Origin: Phycisphaerales bacterium
GTDB taxonomy: Bacteria; Planctomycetota; Phycisphaerae; Phycisphaerales; UBA1924
Length of the DNA stretch: 64,000 bases
Assembly (NCBI GenBank): GCA_029260295.1
Contig: JAJDDN010000008.1
Coordinates: 744,001-808,000 of the forward strand
Reading direction: 5' to 3'
The translations under genes and the position numbers were made by a program. Below the pieces are notes generated by a model, which was not told where the DNA came from, ran no database searches, and saw nothing but the letters and a program-made list of their open reading frames with translations. Below are positions 16,445-26,323 of this stretch, piece after piece (position 1 is the first letter of the stretch; each line of letters begins with the position of its first letter).

Positions 16445-16971
16445 GCATCTCTCCTACTTATTAGTTCGAGTCTAACTGATGTCTCTGACACCAATTGGCG
16501 AATTGATAACAATGTTTTTTCACTCAGATATATTTCAGCTTCATGCCGAATCCCACACCCCCCAGCAAAAACAGACAAATGCAGCAACCACAAATATTTA
16601 GCGGCCATGCCGAACTGCTTCAATATCTGCTCAAGTATGGAAACAATCCAACAGAATAGGCAACGCCCCCCATCTCGCCATAAGCAATCATAAATGCACA
16701 TGTACGCACAACTTTAAAGCATCCACCAAAGATCACACTTGGTATTCGATTGATATCTGAGATCCCAGAATGACACATACTGGCACCAATAGCCAGTTTG
16801 TGTTTAAAACCGGGAATAGCTCTTAACCATTGCTGTATTAAATGACGCCACCAAAATCACAAATTGCTTGTTGACTTATCCCCATAATTTGCACCACTCG
16901 CTTTGCTTCCCACATCATCAATCTTAACACAAAAACGGGTCAGAGCGGGTCAGAGAACGGGTCAACCCCCC
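16445..16971. other. Non-coding stretch with GGGTCAG repeats
   Basis: No convincing gene on either strand; one open frame on the minus strand lacks protein-like composition. It holds the promoter side of the sigma factor gene and, at 16934-16964, three close copies of the GGGTCA motif. Confidence 0.6.
16934..16964. repeat. Triple CGGGTCA direct repeat
   Basis: ACGGGTCAGAG, CGGGTCAGAGA and ACGGGTCAA stand head to tail just downstream of the large secreted protein gene. The same GCGGGTCAGA unit recurs at 33989, 34010, 45621 and 45642. Confidence 0.6.
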
Positions 16972-19308
16972 CTATGAACACCCCGCAATGAATGCCTGAA
17001 GAAACGCACTAATATCAAAGAAATCAAAGACCCCATCGCTCGTAAAATCAGCCACCGAATCGCCGTTGCTGAAAGCCCCTAGAAAAGCTGATATATCGAA
17101 GAAATCGAGCACGCCGTCGCCGGTTAGGTCGGCTGGACATCTCGGCTGATACGGCACAGCCAAAACGGCATCGGTAGTCCCCGCCGCAAGGAGTTCGGCC
17201 AGCCCCAACGCCCCGAGTACCACATCAGACAACCCCGCATCATTGGGAGAAAACTCTGGCGCCAGATTCGATCTGCGAAATAAGATCGAGGCCCCAGAAG
17301 CAAAGTCTTGCCTCGCCCCGTGCCGGTACGCGTGGTACGCGCCGACACTCGGAGCCGTCTCCCCGAGCGATGAAAAACCCATCAGCGAAGTAAAGGTTGT
17401 GACATCACCCGGATGACTAGAGAGCGAATCGGCGTGGTACCCGCCCCAGTCTGATCGGGTCGTCCCCGCGCTAAACACCGTCATGAAGTCCGGCCCGTTG
17501 TCATCGGTCCACGCGCCGTTGGACGCGAGCAGGTTCCGGACATGAGATTCCCATAATGGATCAGAACGCATCGGGTCCTGTGCGATCCATGGATAGAGCG
17601 AGACAAACGCGGGGAGGTGATTGCCAGGCCAGTTGCTTGTCATCGGCAAGCCGAACACATACTCAGATTCGGGGAGTTGCGAGCGGTCGAGCCAGAACTC
17701 GAGGTCCGCACCGCTTGAGCCATACACCGACGCTTGTTCCACAAAGATCACGCCCTCGTAAAATGGTCCACCGGCGGTGCCAAAGTCTGGACCACCCGAG
17801 GCGAGTGCTTTCAGATAGAGCGCGTGTGAGCCGGGCTGGATGTAATTTCCCCAGTTCTGGACGCGGTTGATGATCGCATCTGCGGAGTCAACGATCATCG
17901 GATCGTCTGAATAGAACCGGCGTGCCCGATCCGCAGCCATGACCAAGAGCATGGTGCTCAGCGTCGCGTACTCGGTGCTCCACCCGGGCTTTACATTGCC
18001 TGTCCATGGATCGTACCAATGCCTCATGATCCCGTCACTTGTGAGCTGTGGCACGATCCCGTCGGGCATCAATCCCGCGTACCGCTGGAGAATATCCCGA
18101 ACAATGGGCTTGGAACCCTGATCACCGGCGAGGTGATCCTTTGCGACATGGAGCATGACGACCCACGCCGCCCCGTCGGGGGTTGGTGGATGGAAGCGTG
18201 ATCTGCCAGCAGAGACATCCGCATCGATGACCCACCCTGCGGGCTCCCCGTCGGGAGAAATCAACCCCTGAGCAAAGGTCACCACCTGGTCGAACTCGTC
18301 TTGCAACCATGATTCATAATCGAGCCGAGTATCTTCGGTCTCCCTGAGAACCCGCGGGCCATCAGCCCCTCCGATCAGCATCCCGCCGCAAGGCGTACTG
18401 GAAATATCAAACAAATCCGTCGCCGATCGCAAGTATTCCAGCGGCGCATACGGCAGGATCCCGATAGCCTGGAACCGAGACACCTGGAGTACACGGGCGT
18501 CCTCCCCACCGCCAGCCCCCTCGATAACATACGCGCCCTCATGCCAGGGCTGCCCGAAATGATCGCTGTACGCCACCCCCGCACCCCAAGTCACCGGGCC
18601 AACAAGTTCGGCAACCGCAAAGGGCTGCGTTAAATCAACCCGGTAAAGATCCGTCTCGCTGACCACAAACGCAAGATCGAGATTTCTCGCAAGCGCTATT
18701 CCTCGCGCAGGATCACCACCCGGAAGCGACCATTCATAGCGCAAGGAGCCGTTGACATCGTTTCGGTCCGCAAAGTACACACGGATCCCCCCTGACTCTG
18801 TGGTAATCCACAACTGTCCTTTATAGTGCATCGCCGCGGGACCATGCCCGGACCCAAGCCCGATCTGGGCGCGAGTAAAGAGCGACAGCAATCTTGATGT
18901 TGTGTCGTAGCGAAGCACGACATCGGACCCGAGCCCGTCAGGACTTATCGAGTCATCGGTCACCACGATGAACAGACTTCGGCCAGAATCTGTCCACGCC
19001 AGCGCCCTGGGGCCGTCATCACTTGAATCCAGTGTCATCCACGGGGCGAGTGATTCGATGTCCTGGCGGGTAATGGTGTGCTGCAGGGTTTGGCGCACAT
19101 CCCGGATCTCGACTGTGTCATTGGTTGTCTTGCCCACGCTGTACCAGCCGCTGAGTTCCGCCGCTGAAACAGAACCGGAACTGGCTGCAGACTCGCTCGC
19201 CCAGGGGGTCATTTCCGGATTTGCAAAGCAGCTTTGCGTGCAGATCAGCGCAGAGAACACCGCTGTAATCAGCGGCCAACCCGTTCTATATGGTATAGAA
19301 ATCCGCAT
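16972..19308 (-). CDS. Large secreted protein: propeller-like N-terminus, alpha-barrel-like middle, dockerin-like C-terminus
   Basis: 778 residues from the ATG preceded by G-G-A-G-A-A-A-G-A-A (another in-frame ATG lies 4 codons upstream). Signal peptide to about residue 30 (S-C-F-A-N). Residues ~40-340 contain repeating strands with dispersed aromatic and glycine residues, consistent with a beta-propeller. Residues ~360-690 are rich in W, Y, H and D (M-R-H-W-Y-D-P-W-T-G, W-S-T-E-Y-A-T-L-S) and look like an (alpha/alpha) barrel as in glucoamylase-like or GH144-type enzymes. The C-terminus has two D-F-F-D-I-S-A-F-L loops ending in C-S. It directly follows the LacI gene (18 bp) on the same strand, within the glucan locus. 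No known family can be assigned; a glycan-active enzyme is the best guess. Confidence 0.75.
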   Translation of the reverse strand: MRISIPYRTGWPLITAVFSALICTQSCFANPEMTPWASESAASSGSVSAAELSGWYSVGKTTNDTVEIRDVRQTLQHTITRQDIESLAPWMTLDSSDDGPRALAWTDSGRSLFIVVTDDSISPDGLGSDVVLRYDTTSRLLSLFTRAQIGLGSGHGPAAMHYKGQLWITTESGGIRVYFADRNDVNGSLRYEWSLPGGDPARGIALARNLDLAFVVSETDLYRVDLTQPFAVAELVGPVTWGAGVAYSDHFGQPWHEGAYVIEGAGGGEDARVLQVSRFQAIGILPYAPLEYLRSATDLFDISSTPCGGMLIGGADGPRVLRETEDTRLDYESWLQDEFDQVVTFAQGLISPDGEPAGWVIDADVSAGRSRFHPPTPDGAAWVVMLHVAKDHLAGDQGSKPIVRDILQRYAGLMPDGIVPQLTSDGIMRHWYDPWTGNVKPGWSTEYATLSTMLLVMAADRARRFYSDDPMIVDSADAIINRVQNWGNYIQPGSHALYLKALASGGPDFGTAGGPFYEGVIFVEQASVYGSSGADLEFWLDRSQLPESEYVFGLPMTSNWPGNHLPAFVSLYPWIAQDPMRSDPLWESHVRNLLASNGAWTDDNGPDFMTVFSAGTTRSDWGGYHADSLSSHPGDVTTFTSLMGFSSLGETAPSVGAYHAYRHGARQDFASGASILFRRSNLAPEFSPNDAGLSDVVLGALGLAELLAAGTTDAVLAVPYQPRCPADLTGDGVLDFFDISAFLGAFSNGDSVADFTSDGVFDFFDISAFLQAFIAGCS

Positions 19309-19326
19309 TTCTTTCTCCAAATCTGA

Positions 19327-20373
19327 TTACAAACTCCCGGGCAGCCCGCTCGACTCTCGTTGCACAAAGGTCGTCGCAAGCCGCGAGTGCATCGAGGCGC
19401 TTTCTGGTTCTTCAATCCGTCGAATAACCGCTTCGACGGCCGCATAGCCGATCTCCCGTACCGGCATCCGGACCGACGAGAGCCGCGGGCGGAGCAACCG
19501 GCAAAGACGCGAATCATCAAACCCAACGAGCCTGAGTTCGCTGGGCAACTCAACCCCGTGATCCCGTGCCGCGTTTGCAATCCCGATGGCAATCTCGTCA
19601 TTGGCCGCAAAGACCGCGATATTTTCGAGTCGCCCTTCATCGAGCATCGACTCTGCCCATTCCCAGCCCCAGTCAAACGAAAACTCCCGACGGGCAATCT
19701 GATCGGCGCGGGGCGTGTGACCCGCCTTTCGGAGCGCCTCGCAGAATGCCGCGAGCCGTTCATCAGAGTCAATATTCCCCCGGTGTGAGCCGACAAAGTA
19801 ACAACGATCCGGGCTGGTACCCTCGAGCAGTTGCTCGACGGCACGCTGAGCACCCGTTCTATTATCAACAATAATCGTTTCGACATCGAGCCCCGGTTCA
19901 TCGAACCCAATAACCACGGCCGGATGGTTGAGTTTGCCAATCCCATCAATATCAACACCGCTCCGTTCGGTGAGCATCACTATGAGCCCGTCGACGAGAT
20001 CGAGCGCAAAGCCGTTTTCAGGCCTGCTCTCAATCCGATGAGCATTGGAACTCACCAAAAGGTGATACCCCAACTCGCACGCGCGATCGTCCATAGCGCC
20101 CATCAGCTCGGAATAGAACTCGCCGTGGATATCCGGGAGCGACACCCCGATGACCCTGCTCCTTTTGGTCAAAAGCCCCTTGGCGAAGAGATTTGGTCGG
20201 TACTGGAGGTCTTCAACCGCTGCCCGGACCCGCTTTGCGGTCTCTGAAGAAACCTTGTCGGGGTTGTTGAGCACTCGGCTCACAGTCGCGATTGACACGC
20301 CAGCACGCTCGGCAACGCTGCGGATCGAAACCACGCCCGAATGCTTGTTTCCACTTGATTCTTGGCTCTTCAT
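19327..20373 (-). CDS. LacI-family transcriptional regulator of the glucan locus
   Basis: 348 residues from the ATG; a TTG 14 codons upstream is open but overlaps the operator and the divergent gene. The N-terminal helix-turn-helix reads I-R-S-V-A-E-R-A-G-V-S-I-A-T-V-S-R-V-L-N followed by the hinge (Y-R-P-N-L-F-A-K-G-L). The remainder is a periplasmic-binding-protein-like sensor domain (V-I-G-V-S-L-P-D-I, V-V-I-G-F-D-E-P, A-V-F-A-A-N-D-E-I-A). It would repress or control transcription in response to a sugar. It is divergent from the GH144-like gene, with a 14-bp operator between the two starts, and is followed by the large secreted protein gene. Two more sites of the same sequence lie at 22036 and 29271. 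Confidence 0.93.
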   Translation of the reverse strand: MKSQESSGNKHSGVVSIRSVAERAGVSIATVSRVLNNPDKVSSETAKRVRAAVEDLQYRPNLFAKGLLTKRSRVIGVSLPDIHGEFYSELMGAMDDRACELGYHLLVSSNAHRIESRPENGFALDLVDGLIVMLTERSGVDIDGIGKLNHPAVVIGFDEPGLDVETIIVDNRTGAQRAVEQLLEGTSPDRCYFVGSHRGNIDSDERLAAFCEALRKAGHTPRADQIARREFSFDWGWEWAESMLDEGRLENIAVFAANDEIAIGIANAARDHGVELPSELRLVGFDDSRLCRLLRPRLSSVRMPVREIGYAAVEAVIRRIEEPESASMHSRLATTFVQRESSGLPGSL

Positions 20374-20391
20374 GTGGCACCATTGTAGCAG

Positions 20392-21921
20392 ATGAAAACG
20401 ATTACACAAAGACAATTCGCACTCTCATGCTCGGTTCCAGTGCTCATGGCCGTTATCGGGTGCGGCGAATCCCAGGCGCGGATCATGCCCGATCCACTCA
20501 GAGCGCATGCCGATACCATCACCATCATCTCCCCCCAGGGCACCCCACGCCCGCCATTCTCGTTTAATGACGCGGACACCAAACTCCTCGACGAGATCCA
20601 GCACGCAACCTTCGAATATTTTTGGTCCGCGGTGAGCCCGGAGACCGGGATGGTCTACGACCGGTCCAGCAGCGATGTCATCAGCACCGCAGGCGTAGGG
20701 TTCCAGCTCGCTGCCCTTCCCATCGGCGTCGAGCACAACTGGATCACCAAAGAACAAGGCGAAATCAGGGCCCTGCAGATACTTATGGCTCTTGAGAATG
20801 CCCCCAGCAATCGAAAGGCGGGCTTGTTTTATCACTTCATCAACCCCCACGACGCCTCGGCGCGGAGGGTGGGACGCGAACTGGTGGTCAGCACTGTGGA
20901 CTCCGCACTCCTCTTCTCAGGCATGCTCGTCGCCGGCGAGTACTTCCAAGGCGACACCAAGATCATCGCAGACCGCCTCTTCACCCAAGCGGACTGGTCG
21001 TTTTTCCTCGCTGAACCAAGCGACGAGTCCCCTCTAGGGTCCTTTATGAGCTTGGGATGGAAACCCAGTTCCGATGAAGACCCTACCGGCGATGGTGCCC
21101 TTTTACCCTATTTTTGGCTCGATAGCGGCGATGAACACCGATTGGTCACGCTGATGGGTGCCTGCGCCCCGGACCCCGAGTTCCGCATCCCTCCTGAGGT
21201 GTACTGGGGTCTGCGCAGGCAACTCGGCTGGCACGAGGGACAAGGACACCTCGTCTGGTTCCCCTACTCAGGAGCCCTTTTCACCTCGTTCTTCGCACAC
21301 TGCTTCATCGACTACGCGGCCCTCCGTCCTGACAACCCCAAGGCCCACCAGACGACCCAGCGCGCCAGCGTCGATTGGTGGGAAAACACCCGCCGAACAG
21401 TCAATCTTCACCGTGACCGTGCGATCCAGAACCCAGAGAATCTGCCCACGCTGGGACCCGATGCATGGGGGTTCTCCGCCAGCGATGCACCCGACGGCTA
21501 CTTGGTCTCAGGCCAGTTCCCAATACCCGTCACGATGATCGGGGCCCAGCCTCAACGCGATTTTTCGACCTTTAAACCGCACGACAACTGGGGTGAGGGG
21601 ATCATTGCACCCTATGCCGCGGGGGCATCCATTATGTTTGAACCCGAGTTGGCGGTTTCCGCACTCCGGCTTGCCCGTCGGACCACAGCCCCAGACGGCA
21701 CCCCCGGCGTCTGGCGCGGCGGACACCCCGGCGGCTGGGGCTTTGCAGACGCATTTAGGCTCGATCAGGACGGGCACACCGATTGGGTCGCGGAGGACTT
21801 TGTGGCCATCAGTCAGGGACCATTGATCCTGGGGATCGAAAATGCACGGACAGGCCTGATCTGGAACCTCTTTATGTCACACGATTTTGTGCGAGAAGGT
21901 GTCAGCGATTTGGGTCTATAG
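20392..21921 (+). CDS. GH144-like glucoamylase-family lipoprotein (beta-glucanase candidate)
   Basis: 509 residues. Lipoprotein signal: M-K-T-I-T-Q-R-Q, a hydrophobic run and lipobox V-I-G-C, then a linker of ~30 residues. The catalytic domain starts near residue 65 (L-L-D-E-I-Q-H-A-T-F-E-Y-F-W) and ends near the C-terminus; W-G-F-S-A-S-D-A-P-D-G-Y and V-G-R-E-L-V-V-S-T-V-D-S-A-L match the (alpha/alpha)6 fold of the COG5368/GH144 group, whose founding members are endo-beta-1,2-glucanases. Substrate linkage cannot be fixed from sequence. It would cut glucan at the cell surface or in the periplasm, feeding oligosaccharides to the symporter and the GH94 and GH1 enzymes. The operator overlaps its start codon, implying tight repression. 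Confidence 0.85.
   Translation: MKTITQRQFALSCSVPVLMAVIGCGESQARIMPDPLRAHADTITIISPQGTPRPPFSFNDADTKLLDEIQHATFEYFWSAVSPETGMVYDRSSSDVISTAGVGFQLAALPIGVEHNWITKEQGEIRALQILMALENAPSNRKAGLFYHFINPHDASARRVGRELVVSTVDSALLFSGMLVAGEYFQGDTKIIADRLFTQADWSFFLAEPSDESPLGSFMSLGWKPSSDEDPTGDGALLPYFWLDSGDEHRLVTLMGACAPDPEFRIPPEVYWGLRRQLGWHEGQGHLVWFPYSGALFTSFFAHCFIDYAALRPDNPKAHQTTQRASVDWWENTRRTVNLHRDRAIQNPENLPTLGPDAWGFSASDAPDGYLVSGQFPIPVTMIGAQPQRDFSTFKPHDNWGEGIIAPYAAGASIMFEPELAVSALRLARRTTAPDGTPGVWRGGHPGGWGFADAFRLDQDGHTDWVAEDFVAISQGPLILGIENARTGLIWNLFMSHDFVREGVSDLGL
20393..20406. promoter_or_regulatory. LacI-family operator between the regulator and GH144-like gene
   Basis: TGAAAACGATTACA fits the LacI/GalR-type palindrome TGWAANCGNTNWCA at every position. 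It begins at the T of the GH144-like ATG and lies 20 bp upstream of the LacI start, so one bound dimer could control both directions. It matches the reverse complement of the site at 22036 in 13 of 14 bases and that at 29271 in 12 of 14. Confidence 0.75.
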
Positions 21922-22035
21922 CGTTGGGTTTGAGTCCTCAGACAGGGTACTGTTTGCCCATACCAAGCACTATTTGGTGTTTTTATTGGAAATTTCGACA
22001 TTAGCCCTTGAAATAGAACCCGATTTCGATCAAGA

Positions 22036-22049
22036 TGTAACCGTTTTCA
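22036..22049. promoter_or_regulatory. LacI-family operator upstream of the sorting-tail protein gene
   Basis: TGTAACCGTTTTCA fits TGWAANCGNTNWCA at every position and is 13/14 identical, in reverse complement, to the site at 20393. It lies 84 bp before the start of the gene at 22133. Confidence 0.7.
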
Positions 22050-22132
22050 TGAGATGGGTAAATGTCTGACCCCGCGTGGGATCGCACCTGTCTATGAACT
22101 TTTTGATAGCTTGAAGATACAAGGAGAGAGAT

Positions 22133-22912
22133 ATGAGAATCAAAGCGGCTATAGGGATTGGACTCTTGGCATGTGCAGGATCTGTTGCTGGTGCTTCGGT
22201 GACAGACATTGCCAGCATCGTGGACAACACAAGATTGTTCAATGACTTTGCAGGCAGTAATCTGGTGTACTCAAGCAACTATGACGCCGCGGGCAGCACC
22301 GTTTCGTTCCGCGAGGACAACTATGGCACAGGCGGATTCGCAAATCGCCACTCTGCCTGGTTAGGTGATGCAGCCAACAACAAGGTTGACTTCGATTATG
22401 GTGATGGCTGGGATATGCAGATGACCATGCAAATCAATGAAGCCTCCAATGTCGATAATGTCGAGGCGGGCTTCCAGGCCGACCTGTTCGGATTTGGGCT
22501 CTTCGGCGCCCTGACATGGAACGGCGAGATCGCTGCGTTTGGTTCGGTCCTCCCGTTCCACTCATTCGGTGCCGGCCTCTACAACATCGGCGATGAGCTT
22601 GGCCTCCGCATGGTCCACCGTCCAGGTGACGGCGAGAATGTTGGCGCCCCATCAACCATGGAGTACATGTACAACAACATGACCACCGGAAGCGGCTGGG
22701 TATCAAGTGGCGAAATTGATTTCACCACCACCGAAGGGGGCATCCCCAGCTTCTTCGATATGTTCACGGGCGTTGGTGCTCAGATCAACCTCCCATCCTC
22801 AGACGCTGTGGTAGATATCAACTTTGGCAACATCACCGCCTCGGTGCCTTCGCCGGCATCGCTCGCACTGCTCTCTCTGGCAGGCCTCAGCGCATCGCGT
22901 CGTCGCCGCTAA
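22133..22912 (+). CDS. Secreted protein with PEP-CTERM-like sorting tail
   Basis: 259 residues with a signal peptide (basic M-R-I-K, hydrophobic core, cleavage near S-V-A-G-A). The C-terminus has the three-part exosortase signal: V-P-S-P-A, a hydrophobic stretch of about 14 residues, and S-R-R-R-R. The mature part (about 210 residues) is rich in G, N, D and aromatic residues with no cysteine, looks all-beta, and belongs to no family I know. Good Shine-Dalgarno G-G-A-G-A-G. It lies between the GH144-like and GH94 genes and has its own LacI-type operator, so it is probably made when the glucan is present and may bind it at the surface. A hairpin at 22957 follows the stop. Confidence 0.82.
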   Translation: MRIKAAIGIGLLACAGSVAGASVTDIASIVDNTRLFNDFAGSNLVYSSNYDAAGSTVSFREDNYGTGGFANRHSAWLGDAANNKVDFDYGDGWDMQMTMQINEASNVDNVEAGFQADLFGFGLFGALTWNGEIAAFGSVLPFHSFGAGLYNIGDELGLRMVHRPGDGENVGAPSTMEYMYNNMTTGSGWVSSGEIDFTTTEGGIPSFFDMFTGVGAQINLPSSDAVVDINFGNITASVPSPASLALLSLAGLSASRRRR

Positions 22913-22956
22913 CCTCACTCGATCCAGAAATGGATCACTCTTTGATGTAACTCTCA

Positions 22957-22990
22957 GGAGAAACACCCAAGCCGGTGTTTCTCCATTTCA
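22957..22990 (+). terminator. Hairpin after the sorting-tail protein gene
   Basis: GGAGAAACACC and GGTGTTTCTCC form a perfect 11-bp stem with a 6-base loop, 45 bp after the stop. The following bases (ATTTCAAAA) are only weakly T-rich, so termination may be partial, allowing some read-through into the GH94 gene. Confidence 0.55.
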
Positions 22991-22997
22991 AAACCAC

Positions 22998-23016
22998 TGT
23001 TTTCTCGGTGAAAACA
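22998..23016. promoter_or_regulatory. Inverted repeat just upstream of the GH94 gene
   Basis: TGTTTTC, TCGGT, GAAAACA: 7-bp arms around a 5-bp spacer, 22 bp before the GH94 start. The arms share the GAAAAC half-site of the nearby LacI-type operators but with different spacing, so it may be a variant site or an mRNA hairpin. Confidence 0.35.
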
Positions 23017-23037
23017 ACAGCAAAACGAGGAACGAGC

Positions 23038-25500
23038 ATGACGCTCCGGAACAAGTATGGACGCTTCACCGAGAACGGGACCGCGTATGAGATCACGGAT
23101 CCCGCAACACCCAGACCCTGGGCCAATGTTGTCAGCAACGGGCGTTACGGCTTTGTGGTCAGCCAGAACGGGGCGGGATTTTCGTGGCTCGATCATTGCC
23201 AGCTCAATGTTCTGACGCGATGGTCGATGGATCACATCCGTGATGACCGCGGTCGCTGCATCTATCTTTCGGATCTCGAGAACCCCGATGAAGTCTGGTC
23301 GGTCGCGCCGCATCCTTGCAGGACGAAGTTCGATTCCTTCAGTTGCACACACCGAGCAGGGAACTCCACCTTCAAATCCTCGGCACACGGTATTACTTCA
23401 GAATGGACGCTCGGGGTAGCGCCGGACGACCAGGCGGAACTCTGGACCCTGAAAATCACCAACGATTCTGATCGCATCAGAAAGCTGCGAGCCGGGGCGT
23501 TCTTTCAGTGGTGCTGTGATGCAGCACCCGACTCCACCCGCGAGTTTCATCGGCTCTTCTTTACCACACGATTTGACGAGGCACGCAACGCGGTAATCGC
23601 TACCAAGAATGTGTGGAACGCACCATTCGGCACCCCTGAAGACCATTGGAACCGGCCTTGGCCCTACATCGCAGGGTTCGCGATGCCCAATGGTGAGCAG
23701 AGTGGCGATCAAGACAACGGATGGGCGACTGCAGATACCGAGGCATTCATCGGACGCCAAGGCGACCAGCGGAGCCCGATCGCGATGACCGGCCAATGCG
23801 AAGCCTCGTTTGGCAGGTTCGCCGACGCCTGTGCAGGGATCGGGGCTGACATGACACTCCAGCCCGGCCAGAGCGTGGTGCGGACCTTTGTTCTTGGGGT
23901 TGCTGAAGACAACGAATCACTCAACTCCATATTTGATAAGTTCTCGGATCTCGGATCGATCACCGAGGCATTGAAATCGACCTCCGATGGATGGAAGGAG
24001 CGGCTCTCACCGACCACCGTTGAGACCGACAGCCAGGACTTTGATTTGCTCAACAATCATTGGCTCCCCTACCAAGCCATCAGCGCAAGGATCTGGGCGC
24101 GGAGCGGGTACTACCAACAGTCCGGCGCATACGGGTTTCGAGATCAACTCCAGGACAGCCAGATCTGGCTCCACCGCGAGCCCGAGCGTTGCCGCGACCA
24201 GATATTGCTCCACGCCGCCCATCAGTTCGCTGATGGGAGCGTCTACCACTGGTGGAACCCGCTCACTGAAACCGGGTTGCGTGATCAATGCAGCGATGAC
24301 TATCTCTGGCTCCCGTTCATCACCGCCTCCTACATCCGCGAAACGGGAGACACAGGTATCCTTGATACCCTCGTTCGATTCGTTGACGATGAGACACCGG
24401 CAACCATCCGTGAACATTGCATGCGATCGATCAACCGCTCACTCTCTCGCCTGAGCGGCCGGGGTCTCCCACTCATCGGTGATAACGACTGGAATGACGG
24501 GCTATCCGCACTGGGCGGAGATAACTCCGGCGAATCGGTCTGGGTCGCTTTCTTTCTGATGACCATTCTCGATGACTTTGGGAAAGTTCTTGCCGTAGAA
24601 GGGGATCATGAAACTCAGGCTCGATTCGGCGCCGCACACAATCTATTGCATCATGCCGTTTGCGAGCATGCGTGGGACGGGGAGTGGTTCAGGCGTGCGA
24701 CCGACGCCTCGGGACGCTGGGTTGGCTCCAAAGACTCGCCCGAAGGGAAGATATTCCTCAACGCGCAGACATGGGCGATCTTCTCCGGTGCAGGGAGCAA
24801 AGAACAACGCGACCAGGCATGGGAGTCGGTAAAGGATCAACTGCTCACGCCTTACGGACCGCTCCTGCTCGCACCGGCATACACAATCCCTGATCCCGCG
24901 ATCGGGTATCTATCACGCTATGCGCCGGGATCACGCGAAAATGGCGGTGTTTATATGCACGCGGCAACATGGGCACTGGCCGCGGCCGCTCAGCGGCGCG
25001 ATGTTGATGCCGTTGCTTCTATTTGGGAATCGGTGTCCCCGCCTAAGCGCAGCGCTGACACTGATTCCTATGCCGCAGAACCATACTGTCTGCCAGGCAA
25101 TGTCGACGGCCCGCTCTCGTCCAACCCAGGGAAAGCCGGGTGGACTTGGTATACCGGATCCGCGGCGTGGCTCAACCGGATCAGCATCGAGTACATCATC
25201 GGTGCCCGCGCCGATTGGGATGGATTACTAATCGATCCGTGCCCGATGCCAGACCTCGGGGCGGTCCGGGCCGTGCGCCGGTGGCGCGGCCGAGATATCA
25301 CCATCGTATTTGATGCCGCCGAGTATCAACCGGACCATCAATGTGTCCTCAGTGTCAATGGCTTAGAACTCGATTCAAACAAGCTCACCGAACACATGAT
25401 CCCGATCGGGCAGGACATCGAAGTCCATGTCCGCTGGGTCGCCAAAGATCAACCAATCCCAGAAATCCGCGTTGCCAAACGCGAGAGGAGTAAGACATGA
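23038..25500 (+). CDS. GH94 glycoside phosphorylase (beta-glucan oligosaccharide type)
   Basis: 820 residues from the ATG preceded by A-G-G-A at 7 bp; an ATG 21 codons upstream is open but less likely. An N-terminal beta-sandwich (to about residue 270) is followed by a helical linker and an (alpha/alpha)6 barrel. Motifs: [27 protein letters not shown] and N-D-W-N-D-G-L (D484-D487), the last being the acid-catalyst region of cellobiose-phosphorylase-like enzymes. The [13 protein letters not shown] form is closest in my memory to the phosphorylase domain of cyclic beta-1,2-glucan synthases and relatives, which would agree with a GH144 partner. It releases sugar 1-phosphate from an oligosaccharide using phosphate. 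It has no signal peptide, so it is cytoplasmic. Its stop overlaps the next start. Confidence 0.9.
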   Translation: MTLRNKYGRFTENGTAYEITDPATPRPWANVVSNGRYGFVVSQNGAGFSWLDHCQLNVLTRWSMDHIRDDRGRCIYLSDLENPDEVWSVAPHPCRTKFDSFSCTHRAGNSTFKSSAHGITSEWTLGVAPDDQAELWTLKITNDSDRIRKLRAGAFFQWCCDAAPDSTREFHRLFFTTRFDEARNAVIATKNVWNAPFGTPEDHWNRPWPYIAGFAMPNGEQSGDQDNGWATADTEAFIGRQGDQRSPIAMTGQCEASFGRFADACAGIGADMTLQPGQSVVRTFVLGVAEDNESLNSIFDKFSDLGSITEALKSTSDGWKERLSPTTVETDSQDFDLLNNHWLPYQAISARIWARSGYYQQSGAYGFRDQLQDSQIWLHREPERCRDQILLHAAHQFADGSVYHWWNPLTETGLRDQCSDDYLWLPFITASYIRETGDTGILDTLVRFVDDETPATIREHCMRSINRSLSRLSGRGLPLIGDNDWNDGLSALGGDNSGESVWVAFFLMTILDDFGKVLAVEGDHETQARFGAAHNLLHHAVCEHAWDGEWFRRATDASGRWVGSKDSPEGKIFLNAQTWAIFSGAGSKEQRDQAWESVKDQLLTPYGPLLLAPAYTIPDPAIGYLSRYAPGSRENGGVYMHAATWALAAAAQRRDVDAVASIWESVSPPKRSADTDSYAAEPYCLPGNVDGPLSSNPGKAGWTWYTGSAAWLNRISIEYIIGARADWDGLLIDPCPMPDLGAVRAVRRWRGRDITIVFDAAEYQPDHQCVLSVNGLELDSNKLTEHMIPIGQDIEVHVRWVAKDQPIPEIRVAKRERSKT

Positions 25501-26303
25501 TGACATCGGAACGCACGATTGCCCTTCGTTCCGGCAACCCAAAGCATCTGTCGACCAGCCGTGCATTCACACTCATCGAGCTGCTCGTAGTAATCGCCAT
25601 CATCGCCTTGCTCATCGGCATCCTCTTGCCTTCCCTTGGAAAGGCACGAGATTCCGCACGGAATATCATCTGCCAGAATAATCTAAGACAGATCGGGCTG
25701 GGTCTGCAGATGTACTTTGATGAGCAGAGTGACCCATCGGAGATCGACATGTTCCCGTTCATGCCCGGCAAGGAGGTCAACCCGGTGACCGGTAATCATG
25801 ATTTCCGGGCCCAGCGATGGAACATGATGCGCGTGCTCGAGCCGTACCTTGGTGGTCAAAACCAGGAAACATTTGTTTGCCCATCGGCACGAGGGGCATC
25901 CTCCGTGCTCGATTCACAAACCAGACTAGAAATGGAGTTCGGCGGACGCGTTCAAGCACTCGATTACGACACCGATGGCTTCGAAGAATACACCGAATAC
26001 TGGTTCAATGATTCTCCTCCATCGGATACCGATCGGAACTATGGGGTCTCAGGAATGCGAATTCGTCGCATCTCGCGTCCAGAAGAACTGGTCATCGCAA
26101 TCGATGCTGTGGATTGGATCCCCAGACACAGATCCGCGGCCGTTTCAAATGAAATCGGGCTCAATACCTCCGGCGCTAGCAATATCCTCCGGGGTGATCT
26201 ACGCGTCCAGCAGATGTCTGAAGCAGAATATATCCTCAAGCGAGATCGGTACAACTCGGCCCCCAACTTCTGGAACTGGGGCCACTTTTATCCACCAGAA
26301 TAA
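25497..26303 (+). CDS. Type II/IV prepilin-like protein (planctomycete pseudopilin family)
   Basis: 268 residues. The N-terminus has the prepilin peptidase site and helix, [16 protein letters not shown] (from residue 22), then [11 protein letters not shown] and a conserved [13 protein letters not shown], a hallmark of the expanded pseudopilin families of planctomycetes. The C-terminal ~200 residues are a globular surface-exposed domain of unknown function. Its ATG overlaps the GH94 stop, giving tight coupling to a cytoplasmic phosphorylase. This is surprising, and suggests a role in capturing or taking up the glucan. The processing peptidase is not in this window; the assembly machinery may be that at 45.8-54.5 kb. 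Confidence 0.87.
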   Translation: MMTSERTIALRSGNPKHLSTSRAFTLIELLVVIAIIALLIGILLPSLGKARDSARNIICQNNLRQIGLGLQMYFDEQSDPSEIDMFPFMPGKEVNPVTGNHDFRAQRWNMMRVLEPYLGGQNQETFVCPSARGASSVLDSQTRLEMEFGGRVQALDYDTDGFEEYTEYWFNDSPPSDTDRNYGVSGMRIRRISRPEELVIAIDAVDWIPRHRSAAVSNEIGLNTSGASNILRGDLRVQQMSEAEYILKRDRYNSAPNFWNWGHFYPPE

Positions 26304-26323
26304 AGCGATGGAGTCACCACACA

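Noticed and set aside
16438..16701. Minus-strand open frame of 87 codons upstream of the sigma factor gene
   Set aside because: No ribosome site, cysteine- and tryptophan-rich composition unlike a real protein, and it fills the sigma factor promoter region.
16934..16964. CRISPR-like array from GGGTCA repeats
   Set aside because: Units are about 10 bp with no spacers of regular length, and no cas genes lie nearby.
20393..20406. CcpA catabolite (cre) site
   Set aside because: It fits the cre consensus, but CcpA is a Firmicutes regulator; the adjacent LacI-family gene is the simpler owner of this shared consensus.
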